Shown: piece by piece, positions 14,925-22,946 of the stretch
Layout of the letters: each line of letters starts with the position of its first letter
Numbering within the stretch: the first letter of the stretch is position 1
DNA from: Acidobacteriota bacterium
Lineage (GTDB): Bacteria; Acidobacteriota; Vicinamibacteria; Vicinamibacterales; UBA2999
Direction of reading: 5' to 3'
NCBI GenBank assembly: GCA_963169195.1
Contig: CAUJDN010000045.1
Location: 1 to 64,000, forward strand
DNA length: 64,000 nt
Notes under the pieces: model-generated
Databases searched by the model: none
What the model saw: only the letters and a program-made list of their open reading frames with translations
Told to the model about the DNA's origin: nothing
Made by a program: the position numbers and the translations under genes

Positions 14925-17573
14925 TCAGAACGCCCCGACGCTCAGGCCGACGGTGAAGCTGCGGCCGCGCGCCGGCGCGAACTGGAAGTGCTCGCGGTAA
15001 TACCTGTTCGTGAGGTTCTCCACGGCCAAGGTCAACCCGAGGCGCTCGCGCCCGCGCAGGAGACTCGCGCCCCAGGCGACACGCTGCACGACGAACCCGT
15101 CGAGCGACAGAAGATCCTGGGCGATGAGGAAGGGCGAGTCGAGCAGCGCCTGTGCCACGCGCGAGACTTCTCCCTGCGCGCGGACACCGTATTCCACCCA
15201 CCATCGTCCGCTCGGCTCGGTGTAGCGCGCCGCGGCGAACACGCGCGACGGCGTGATGTTGTCGGCGGGCGTGTCGTCCAGGGCCTCGCCGTTGAGCGGA
15301 TTGGTCCCGTCGGTGATGGCGCCGTGCGTGAAGGCCCCGGACGCCGACAGCGTCAGCACGCCACGCCCGAGGACGATGGGCGCGTCAGCCGAGAACTCGA
15401 CGCCCGTGATCCGCACATCGGCGTAATTGGTCGTCTGCGCCAGCGCCTCGCCGGACGGCGAGGTCGCCACGACGAGGTCCTGGGCGATGAAGTCGCGGTA
15501 CTGGTTGACGAAGAAGTACACGCCACCCGACATGCGGCCCGCCGCGAACTTCGCCCCGGTGTCGAAGTTGTTGCCCGTCTCGGGCCTGACCTTCACGTTG
15601 GGGATGATGCTGCCGACCGTGGCGGGGCCGGCGAAGAGCATTTCCTCGAGATTGGGGTGGCGGTAGCTCCGCCCGAAGCGGACGAACGGGCTGATGGCGC
15701 CGCCCTGGTTGGCGACCAGGCCGATGTCACCAGTGATCGACCGCCGCGCGTAGGTCGCGCCACCCGGGTCGGGCAGCGTGGACGGGTCGATGGCCGGCCG
15801 CGCTCCGGCCACGAGTGATGCCACCTCGTAGCCGGGCGTGTTCTCGGTCGTCACGTTGAAGAAGTCACCGCGCAGCCCGGCAACGATCGACACGTTCGGG
15901 CGGATCCGCCACTCGTCCTGCGCGAAGACGGCCACGTCCCTCAAGGCGGCGTTCGGCACGCGCACGGGCTTGGCGACGGAGGGCGGGCCGAGCTGCACGG
16001 GCAGGGGGAGCACCACCGGCGCCGGCCCCCGCGGCCCCATCACGACCTGGCCCACCATCGACGTCGTCGTGGTCGTCGTCCGGCGGTCGCTGCTGCGATC
16101 GCGATAGAAGGTGAAGCCTGTGGTGAGCAGGTGGTTCCGGGCGGGCACGAGCACCGCCTGAAGGTCGACGCCAGGCGTCCAGACGCGCTGCTCGGTGTCG
16201 GAGAGCACGTCCAGGCGCATCACGCTGATGGGGAAGAAGACGGCGGGCGTCGGAGCCGGAAACTGCACCGGCAACAGGTTCCGCAGCAGGCGCTCGGTGC
16301 GCTGGTAGTACGCCGTCAGCGACAGGTTGGCGAGCCAGGGCGTGACGGCCTGCGCCTCGTAGCGCGCCGACACGCGGTCCAGGTTGCTGTGCGGCAGCGA
16401 GGTGGCGTTGAAGAAGTAGGGATCGGCGAAGTCCGGGAAACCGACGTTCTTCATCCGACGGCGCTGGTAACGGATGCGCACCGAGCGCCGATCGCCGACC
16501 TTGACGAGGCTCGAAGCGTTGACGAAGGTCCCGCGTGCCTGGGAGTTGACGATCTCGTTGTCGGTGCGGACGTAGGGTGCGTTGAAGGGGTCGGGAAACG
16601 CCCTGAACCGGAAGCCGAAGTTGTCGTCGATGGTGTCGGTCCGGTCCAGCACGCCGGACTCGAAGAATGGGCGCGTGTCCTCCGCGTCCAGCGTGCCGGC
16701 CCTGTAGTTGCCGTAGTCCTCCGCGCCCGCCTGCACGCGAAGAGCGAAGGCGGGCGACGTCACCCCGACGGTGCCCGTGCCCCGCATGCCGTTCTCGTTC
16801 GAGCTGTAGAAGCCGTTGAAGCCGTACAGGAACTGCGTGTCCGGCGTGAAGGCCGACTCGTTGGTGATGATGTTGATCGTGCCGGCCAGCGCGTCCGAGC
16901 CGTACATCAGCGTGCCGGCGCCGTTGACGACCTCGAGACGGCTGATGGCGTCGGGTGAGATCAGCCCGACCTCGGCGCCCGTGCGCTCGGTGGCCTGGCG
17001 TGCCGTGTTCAGGCGCTCGCCGTCCACGAGGACGAGCAGCCGGGTCGAATCGAGCCCGCGCAGGCGGGGCCGCACGCCGAACGGGCCGTTCCCGACCGGC
17101 GTGATGTTGGCCGCCATCGTGAGGGCGTCGCCCGTGGAGGTCTGGTTGGTCTGCTCGACCGCTGCCTTCGTGATGGTGTCCACGTGCAGCGGGATCTGCT
17201 TCGTGTCGCGCTCGGCGCGCGCGGCCGTCACCACCACAGCCGCCGTCACGGCCCCCACCTCCAGGCTCAACGGCACGTCGAACTGCTGCTCGGCACGCTC
17301 GACGATCACCGTCTGCGCCGCCTCGGAGAAGCCCTCCCGCGCAACGCTGACGATGTAGGTGCCCGGCGTGGGCGCGTCCACCTCGTAGGAGCCGTCGGTT
17401 CCCGTCTCGACCACCACCTCCTGCCGGGTAGCCACATCGCGCAGCACCACGCGAGTACCCGCAACCGGGGCGCCGCTCGTGTCGGTCACGACCCCGCGGA
17501 TGGTGGCGGCCGAGGCCGGCAGGCCCCAGAGCGCCACCATCGCGAACGCCACGAATCCAGTCCGAATCGCCAT
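14925..17573 (-). CDS. TonB-dependent outer-membrane receptor with N-terminal carboxypeptidase-regulatory-like domain
   Basis: 882 aa. After the signal peptide (VAFAMVALWGLPASAA) comes a beta-sandwich domain (TIRGVVTDTSGAPVAGTRVVL, DGSYEVDAPTPGTYIVSV). The plug follows (RPRLRGLDSTRLLVLVDGERLN, then RLEVVNGAGTLMYGSDALAGTINIIT) and then a 22-strand barrel ending in the terminal aromatic FTVGLSVGAF. The plug motif VDGERLN with GSDALAGTINIIT resembles siderophore/heme/cobalamin receptors. The substrate is unknown. The ATG at 17573 is chosen because a GGAG lies eight nt before it; ATGs at 17579 and 17591 are alternatives. The small membrane protein gene at 17647 lies just upstream on the same strand. 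Confidence 0.9.
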   Translation of the reverse strand: MAIRTGFVAFAMVALWGLPASAATIRGVVTDTSGAPVAGTRVVLRDVATRQEVVVETGTDGSYEVDAPTPGTYIVSVAREGFSEAAQTVIVERAEQQFDVPLSLEVGAVTAAVVVTAARAERDTKQIPLHVDTITKAAVEQTNQTSTGDALTMAANITPVGNGPFGVRPRLRGLDSTRLLVLVDGERLNTARQATERTGAEVGLISPDAISRLEVVNGAGTLMYGSDALAGTINIITNESAFTPDTQFLYGFNGFYSSNENGMRGTGTVGVTSPAFALRVQAGAEDYGNYRAGTLDAEDTRPFFESGVLDRTDTIDDNFGFRFRAFPDPFNAPYVRTDNEIVNSQARGTFVNASSLVKVGDRRSVRIRYQRRRMKNVGFPDFADPYFFNATSLPHSNLDRVSARYEAQAVTPWLANLSLTAYYQRTERLLRNLLPVQFPAPTPAVFFPISVMRLDVLSDTEQRVWTPGVDLQAVLVPARNHLLTTGFTFYRDRSSDRRTTTTTTSMVGQVVMGPRGPAPVVLPLPVQLGPPSVAKPVRVPNAALRDVAVFAQDEWRIRPNVSIVAGLRGDFFNVTTENTPGYEVASLVAGARPAIDPSTLPDPGGATYARRSITGDIGLVANQGGAISPFVRFGRSYRHPNLEEMLFAGPATVGSIIPNVKVRPETGNNFDTGAKFAAGRMSGGVYFFVNQYRDFIAQDLVVATSPSGEALAQTTNYADVRITGVEFSADAPIVLGRGVLTLSASGAFTHGAITDGTNPLNGEALDDTPADNITPSRVFAAARYTEPSGRWWVEYGVRAQGEVSRVAQALLDSPFLIAQDLLSLDGFVVQRVAWGASLLRGRERLGLTLAVENLTNRYYREHFQFAPARGRSFTVGLSVGAF

Positions 17574-17646
17574 CGCCATCGCTCCGTACATGACACATTG
17601 CCGTGGGAAAGCACGCACGCGCCGGGCGCACGGAGCGCCGGGCCGT

Positions 17647-18141
17647 CTACGCGCGGACGAGCGAGCGCGCGAGAGGAGGCGGCCTCGGGGGGAAGCGGAG
17701 CGCCCGGCCGGAATCGAGGGTATCGGAGGGCCACGCAGACGCGAGCCACGAGGCGAGCCGCGTGCCCGGCAGGCTGCGGCGGGTCATGGCCGCCAGGACC
17801 AGCAGCCCGAAACCGAGCACGCCGGAAGCTGCGGCCACCTCGACCAGCACCGCCACGGCTTCTGGTAACGCCGGCGACTCCGCGCGCGCCGTCCGGTCCG
17901 CGATCGCGGGACCGTGCAGCAGAGCCACGAGCAGCCAGCGGGTCACCGCTCCGCGCCCCCGGAATAACGGGGCGCCTCGGCGGCCAGGGACCGCCAGGGC
18001 CACAACCAGCGCTGCGGCAACGAGCCACCGAAGGATGAGCGCGGGTTCCGCCAGCTGGCCACCCCACCACTGGCTGCCAAACAGCCACGCGTGGAACAGC
18101 ACGAGCAGGCCGCCCACGGTGGGGACTGCGCGGCGGACCAT
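17647..18141 (-). CDS. Small hypothetical membrane protein
   Basis: 164 aa with four hydrophobic segments: VGGLLVLFHAWLFGSQWW, LRWLVAAALVVALAVPG, a shorter one at VTRWLLVALLHG, and AVAVLVEVAAASGVLGFGLLV. The C-terminus is basic and Pro-rich. I do not recognise the family. The ATG at 18141 has TACAAT eight nt upstream. It lies directly upstream of the TonB receptor on the same strand, so a shared transcript is possible, but there is no sign of a functional link such as ExbB/ExbD motifs. Confidence 0.55.
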   Translation of the reverse strand: MVRRAVPTVGGLLVLFHAWLFGSQWWGGQLAEPALILRWLVAAALVVALAVPGRRGAPLFRGRGAVTRWLLVALLHGPAIADRTARAESPALPEAVAVLVEVAAASGVLGFGLLVLAAMTRRSLPGTRLASWLASAWPSDTLDSGRALRFPPRPPPLARSLVRA

Positions 18142-18149
18142 GAACGGTG

Positions 18150-18155
18150 ATTGTA
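18150..18155 (-). promoter_or_regulatory. -10 box (TACAAT) of the small membrane protein gene
   Basis: Minus-strand TACAAT with 8 nt to the ATG at 18141 and no Shine-Dalgarno sequence; the leaderless pattern of this chromosome. Confidence 0.4.
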
Positions 18156-18180
18156 CTCCGGAGGGTTGAGGGGAGATCAT

Positions 18181-18207
18181 CGGTGCGGACGGGTGCGGAC
18201 GGGTGCG
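18181..18207 (-). repeat. 10-bp tandem repeat after malQ
   Basis: Nearly three copies of GGTGCGGACG lie just past the malQ stop. It is one of the short repeats that mark 3' gene ends in this window. Confidence 0.65.
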
Positions 18208-18218
18208 GCAAAGAGCGA

Positions 18219-19691
18219 CTACCGGCCGGCTGCGCGTGTCAGGGTGCGCAACCGCTCGCGACGGGCGACGCCCTCTGGCCAGGCAGTCCAGGTGTCCACC
18301 GGGCGCGGCACGCGCCACGTCCAGTTCGCGTCGTCGACAACGCTCGGCGTGTTGATGCGATCCGTCCAGCCAAAGACATCCTGCAGCGGGATGAGGGACA
18401 GATACGAGCCGGATGTGAGGAGTTCGCGAACGGCCTGGTCAACGGCTTCGGGGCTCAGCTCCCTGGCCAGCGGGTCGATGTCGTGCGTACCTGTCGTGGC
18501 CACCGAGAGTTCCGGATAGGACGCCGGGTCGACAGGAGGCTGGCCTGGCTGGTCCCAGTGACGCTCCCACCGCATCACCTTGAACCCTGGCACGCCGAGC
18601 GCCGTGATGGAGTCGCGGACGAACGGGGGCACGGTGCCGAGATCCTCGGCCACGACCTCGGCGCCGCTGGCCACGAACACGCCGACCAGCGCCTCTCCGA
18701 GCGCGCGCTGCTGCGCCTCGTCTGCCGGCTCGAAGTGCGGCGGCACCGACCCGTCCAGCGGCCGCAGCCACGCGCGGTAGAGGCCCACCAGGTGATCGAT
18801 GCGGAACCCGTCGAACAGATCCGCGTAGCGGCGGGCGCGCTGCCGCATCCACGCGTAGCGGGTGTCGACGAGCGCCTGCCAGCGCCAGGGCGGCAGGCCC
18901 CAGTCCTGGCCGTCCTTCGCGAAGGCATCCGGCGGGGCCCCCACGGTGGCGTCGAGCCGGAACTGCTCCTGGCGACGCCAGACGTCGGCGCTGTTTCCGC
19001 TGATCATGAACGGCAGGTCGCCGAAGACCCTCGTCGGCCAGGCCAGGCGGCGCGCGTCCGACCACTGCTGGTCGGCCACCCACTGGAGGTACTTCCGGTA
19101 GGCGACCTCGGCCTGGTGGCCGGCTGCCGCCCGCGCCATCACATCGTCGGTTCCGGGTCGAAACGCGGGATCCCACTCCCACCAGGCCCGGTTCCGCTCG
19201 GCCTCGAGGACGGCGCGAAACGCGGCGTACTCGTCCAGCCACCACGCCTCGCGGGCGCAGAAGGCCTCGAACTGCCTGGCACGTGGCGTGCCGCGCGCGA
19301 GCTCGAGATCGACGAATCGCTGCCATGCGCGGCGCAGCCACTTCTGCTTCAGGCGCCGCACCTCGCGGTACATCACCCGCGGTGCTGCCCGCACCTCGTC
19401 CAGGCTGAGGCGATCCTCGAAGTCGAACGCCAGCTCGCCACCGATGGCTTCGAAGTCGGGCAGGGCGGGCAGCGCAATGCAGGTCGGGTCCAGGGCAAAG
19501 GATGTCAGCGCCGAGTACGGCGATCGCTCGCTCTCGGGCAGCTCCAGGATGGGCAGGATCTGGACTACCGCCTGACCGGCATCGGCGGCCCAGCGCGCCA
19601 TCGCCGCAAGATCGCGAAAGTCGCCCACGCCCCAGCTCTTGGAGGTGACGAGCGAGAACAACGGCACGCTGATGCCGCTCGTGCGGGTCAT
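18219..19691 (-). CDS. malQ: 4-alpha-glucanotransferase (amylomaltase, GH77)
   Basis: 490-aa cytosolic enzyme transferring alpha-1,4-glucan segments between maltodextrins and releasing glucose. The start (MTRTSGISVPLFSLVTSKSWGVGDF) is the family N-terminus. Catalytic regions: FDGFRIDHLVGLYRAW with the nucleophile Asp, VVAEDLGTVPPFV with the acid/base Glu, and TTGTHDIDPLA with the transition-state Asp. GFKVMRWERHW is also typical. The ATG (19691) overlaps the aminotransferase stop by 4 nt (ATGA), so the two are translationally coupled. It is the last gene of the operon M49 > HEAT-cyclophilin > aminotransferase > malQ. Confidence 0.93.
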   Translation of the reverse strand: MTRTSGISVPLFSLVTSKSWGVGDFRDLAAMARWAADAGQAVVQILPILELPESERSPYSALTSFALDPTCIALPALPDFEAIGGELAFDFEDRLSLDEVRAAPRVMYREVRRLKQKWLRRAWQRFVDLELARGTPRARQFEAFCAREAWWLDEYAAFRAVLEAERNRAWWEWDPAFRPGTDDVMARAAAGHQAEVAYRKYLQWVADQQWSDARRLAWPTRVFGDLPFMISGNSADVWRRQEQFRLDATVGAPPDAFAKDGQDWGLPPWRWQALVDTRYAWMRQRARRYADLFDGFRIDHLVGLYRAWLRPLDGSVPPHFEPADEAQQRALGEALVGVFVASGAEVVAEDLGTVPPFVRDSITALGVPGFKVMRWERHWDQPGQPPVDPASYPELSVATTGTHDIDPLARELSPEAVDQAVRELLTSGSYLSLIPLQDVFGWTDRINTPSVVDDANWTWRVPRPVDTWTAWPEGVARRERLRTLTRAAGR

Positions 19692-20860
19692 GCCTGATCC
19701 CCGCCGGCGCGCGCCAGCAGCAGGCCGACGCCGCGATCGAAGACCTCGGGTTCGACGATCAGGCTGAGGACCATGAAGGCCTCGCGTGCGAAGTCGAAGA
19801 AGTATCCGGGGTGGACGAGCACGCCGTCCTCGCCGATGAGCCTGGCGATCAGTTCCTGTTCCGTCACCACGGCGGGCACCTGCAACACCGCGGACCACCC
19901 GCCTTCCACGCGCATCCGGGTCACCGCCGGCCAGTTCGCGCAGGCCTCGCCCAGCGCGTGCAGGTTTCTTCGGACCCGCTGGTGAATACGCTCACGAACG
20001 ACCGCGACAGCCGGCAGGAGCGCGGGAGCCGCCACCTGGATGGGTGTCGAGACGGACAAGTAGCTGTCGGCGATGATCTCGAGTGCGTGGAGTGCCTCGC
20101 CGACGCGGGCGGCCGGGCCGCTCCACGCCATCCACCCCAGCTTGACCTGCGGCAACCCGCCGGACTTCGAGAGCCCGCCGAGCGCGCAGGTCGGCACGAG
20201 GTCCTGGCACAGCACCGATACGGCATCGGGCGCGGGCTCGAGCGCGTAATCAGCGAAGACCTCGTCTCCGATGAGCACCAGGTCGCGCGCCGCGCACAGG
20301 TCGGCCAGCGCGGCAAGGTCGTCGCGGTGCAGGAACGACCCGGTCGGGTTGTTCGGCGAGACGACGAGCAGCGCACGGGAACGGGGGGTGAGCGCGCTGG
20401 CGACCGACGGCAGGTCGATGCGCCAGGTCCCGTGGTACTCGAGCTGGTACGGCGCGGTCGCCACGCCTTCCAGGCGAGTGAGGTGATCGAACAGCGGGTA
20501 GCTGGGCTCGGGGACGAGCACGTGATCACCCGGGTCGCAGAGCAGCTTGAAGAGCAGCGCGTAAGCCTCGCTGGTGCTCGCGGTGAGCGCAATCCGCGAC
20601 GGGTCGATGGCCAGTCCCTGCCGGGCGTACTCGCGGGTGACGGCCTCGCGGGCCATGGGAAGCCCGAGCGGCTGGGGATCGTAGGTGAGCGCGGCTGGAT
20701 CCGCGAGCGGCGCGAGCAGGTCGGGCGGGTACGGAATGCCGACGCGCGTGGGATTCGACTCGGTGAGGTCGACGACTGGCGCCCCGGAGGCACGGCGTGC
20801 GGCCACCGCACGCGACACCGCGTTCGGGGCGAGGTCCCGTGGCAGGCGCGAGGAAATCAT
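19688..20860 (-). CDS. PLP-dependent aminotransferase, class I/II
   Basis: 390-aa fold-type I aminotransferase. VVDLTESNPTRVG at the N-terminus, the loop LTASTSEAYALLFKLL, VVSPNNPTGSFL with the PLP-contact Asn, and LIGDEVFADY with the pyridine-nitrogen Asp lead to GGLSKSGGLPQVKLGWM, holding the Schiff-base Lys. The Arg that binds the substrate carboxylate is probably in the C-terminal domain. The substrate is unknown; such proteins include alanine, aspartate and methionine aminotransferases. It is 16 nt downstream of the HEAT-cyclophilin gene and overlaps malQ by 4 nt. Confidence 0.88.
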   Translation of the reverse strand: MISSRLPRDLAPNAVSRAVAARRASGAPVVDLTESNPTRVGIPYPPDLLAPLADPAALTYDPQPLGLPMAREAVTREYARQGLAIDPSRIALTASTSEAYALLFKLLCDPGDHVLVPEPSYPLFDHLTRLEGVATAPYQLEYHGTWRIDLPSVASALTPRSRALLVVSPNNPTGSFLHRDDLAALADLCAARDLVLIGDEVFADYALEPAPDAVSVLCQDLVPTCALGGLSKSGGLPQVKLGWMAWSGPAARVGEALHALEIIADSYLSVSTPIQVAAPALLPAVAVVRERIHQRVRRNLHALGEACANWPAVTRMRVEGGWSAVLQVPAVVTEQELIARLIGEDGVLVHPGYFFDFAREAFMVLSLIVEPEVFDRGVGLLLARAGGDQA

Positions 20861-20876
20861 GCGGGGTGCACGGGCG

Positions 20877-22946
20877 TCACGGCTCCACCACCTCGATGCG
20901 CTCGATGACGTCGCCCTCGAGGATGCCGTCCACCACGTCCATGCCCGACACCACCGCGCCGAACACGGTGTACTGGTGATCCAGGCGCGGCGAGTCCACC
21001 AGGTTCACGAAGAACTGGGCATCGCCGGTGTCGCGCCCGCGGGTCGAGATCCCGACGGTGCCGCGCCGGTGGATGCCCACCTCGTCGCGCATGTAGTGCG
21101 CATCGCCGGCGAACTCGTTGGCGCCGGGGCTCCCGCCCTGGATGACGAAGTTGGGGACCACGCGGTGGAACGTGAGGCCGTTGTAGTAGCCCTCGCCCGC
21201 ACGCCGCGCGATCCGGGCCGCCGAGAGCGGTGCGAAGTCGGGGTCCAGCGAGATGTCGAAGGCGCCGCGCCCCGCCATCGTCACCCGCAGGCGCCGGCCG
21301 CGCAGCGCCTGGACCTCGGCCAGCGTCACGATCGGCGCCTGCAGCGGCCGCGGCGCCGCCGTGCGCGCCTGCCCCGTCCACGCGGTGAGCATCTCGGCCG
21401 CTCGGGCCGCGATGCGCGCGTCGTAGTCGGTGAGGTAGGGCTCGAGATCCGAAGCCCGCGCGCGCGCGTCCAGCGCCTCCAGCCGATTCAGGATGGCCAT
21501 GCGCGGGTCGCGCGAGGTGTCCTTGTTCTGCTTCGTGAGGCGGCCGAGCGCGGCAACCAGGGCGGGCACGGCTGTCGAGGCCGTCGAAGGATCGGTGAAG
21601 GCCCGCGTGGCGGTCAGCACCAGCTGGTGGTCGTCGCTCGCCAGCGCGGAGAGCGCGACGGACACGGCCTCCGGTCGTTTCAACTCGATGAGCGACCCCA
21701 GCGCGGCCTCGCGAACGTTGGGGTGCGCGTCGGTCCCGAGCGTGGCGAGCACTTCCACCGCGGAGAGTACCCCCGCGGCACGCGCCGCGTACATCCGCAC
21801 CTGCCAGGTGGCGTGCGACGCGAAGCGCGGCAGCGCCGTTCCGGCCCGGTCGGCGTCGTGGCGAGCCAGGGCGACCAGCGCGTGCGCGGGCGCATGCCAC
21901 TCGCGCGGACGCTCCGACAGGCCCTCGACGATGGCCGCCAGGTCCGCGGCGGCACTCTCTCCCTCCGGGCAGGGCGTGCCCAGCAGGTCGATGGCCTGCA
22001 GCCTCACGTGCGGGCTGGCGTCCTCGAGGGCCGCACGGATGGGCGCACACGACGTGGGCTGCAGCCGTCGCCCCCAGGCCCGCAGCGCCTCGAGACGCAC
22101 GGGGCCGTCGGGGTCCTTCAACGCCGCGCGCAGCAGCGACTCGCCATCGGCCATCGTCGCGTCGGCGCCGGCGGCAATCGCGCCCAGACGGCGCACTTCG
22201 CTGTCACGATCCGTCAGCGCGCGCTCGATGACCGACGGCGTGGCCTCGCCGGCGGTGACGAGGGCCGCCATGGCCAGCCTCCTGACCCATGCAGACCGCG
22301 CGTCGGCCTGCGGCCGCTGCGCCGTGGCAGACCATCGGAGGCGATCCAGGGTTTGGGGCGCGAGCATCGCCACCTTGCGGCTGACGCGAGCCAGTGCCTC
22401 CAGCCCGCGTACCGCGCCGACAATGGCCGGTGTCTCCGGCTCGGCAAACGACTCGGGCGATGGCAGCTGCTCCACGAGCACCGCCTCGGCGCGCGCCACC
22501 TGCGCCGCGGTGGTGTACGGCAGTCGGCCGAGCGCGGCTGCGAGCTCACCCCACACCTCCCAGAGGCCGGCAACGGCGTCGATGGCCGCGCGCTCGATGA
22601 GCAGATCCTGCACCCGGGCGACCGTCTCGGGCGTCCGGGCCAGCTGCGCCAGCGCCCACGCGGCCTCCGCGCGGATGCCGACGCCGTCACCGAGCGCCGG
22701 CGCCACAGAGCGGATCTGGTCCGGCTGCTCCAGGCGGCCGAGCGCGCGGATGCCGGCACGCCGCTGGGCGCCGCCCGCCATGGCGTTGCGGATCATCTCC
22801 GCGTTCCGCGCATCCTCGCCCTGGATGATCTGCGCCAGCTCGGCCGCCTGCGCCCGGGAGGAAGGGCCGGACTGTGCCACGGCTGCGGCCGGGACCATGG
22901 CCGCGCACACCGGCAAGGTCAGCAGTAGCCACTTTACATTTGTCAC
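20877..22946 (-). CDS. Secreted HEAT-repeat protein with C-terminal cyclophilin domain
   Basis: 689 aa. The start is GTG 22946 (VTNVKWLLLTLPVCAAMVP...VAQ), giving a signal peptide; the GTG overlaps the TGA of the M49 gene by 4 nt (GTGA). Residues about 40-500 are Ala/Arg-rich helix pairs of the HEAT type (HPNVREAALGSLIELKRPE, DGPVRLEALRAWGRR). The last 190 residues are a cyclophilin peptidyl-prolyl isomerase (NGLTFHRVVPNFVIQGGSPG, DTGDAQFFVNLVDSPRLDHQY, VFGAVVSGMDVVDGI). HEAT repeats may hold client proteins for folding in the periplasm. Cyclophilin assignment is firm; the fused architecture is seen directly. Confidence 0.88.
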   Translation of the reverse strand: MTNVKWLLLTLPVCAAMVPAAAVAQSGPSSRAQAAELAQIIQGEDARNAEMIRNAMAGGAQRRAGIRALGRLEQPDQIRSVAPALGDGVGIRAEAAWALAQLARTPETVARVQDLLIERAAIDAVAGLWEVWGELAAALGRLPYTTAAQVARAEAVLVEQLPSPESFAEPETPAIVGAVRGLEALARVSRKVAMLAPQTLDRLRWSATAQRPQADARSAWVRRLAMAALVTAGEATPSVIERALTDRDSEVRRLGAIAAGADATMADGESLLRAALKDPDGPVRLEALRAWGRRLQPTSCAPIRAALEDASPHVRLQAIDLLGTPCPEGESAAADLAAIVEGLSERPREWHAPAHALVALARHDADRAGTALPRFASHATWQVRMYAARAAGVLSAVEVLATLGTDAHPNVREAALGSLIELKRPEAVSVALSALASDDHQLVLTATRAFTDPSTASTAVPALVAALGRLTKQNKDTSRDPRMAILNRLEALDARARASDLEPYLTDYDARIAARAAEMLTAWTGQARTAAPRPLQAPIVTLAEVQALRGRRLRVTMAGRGAFDISLDPDFAPLSAARIARRAGEGYYNGLTFHRVVPNFVIQGGSPGANEFAGDAHYMRDEVGIHRRGTVGISTRGRDTGDAQFFVNLVDSPRLDHQYTVFGAVVSGMDVVDGILEGDVIERIEVVEP

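Noticed and set aside
14578-15000. A 140-codon plus-strand gene
   Set aside because: Only a short middle piece is protein-like; the start is antisense-like and the end overlaps the TonB receptor gene.
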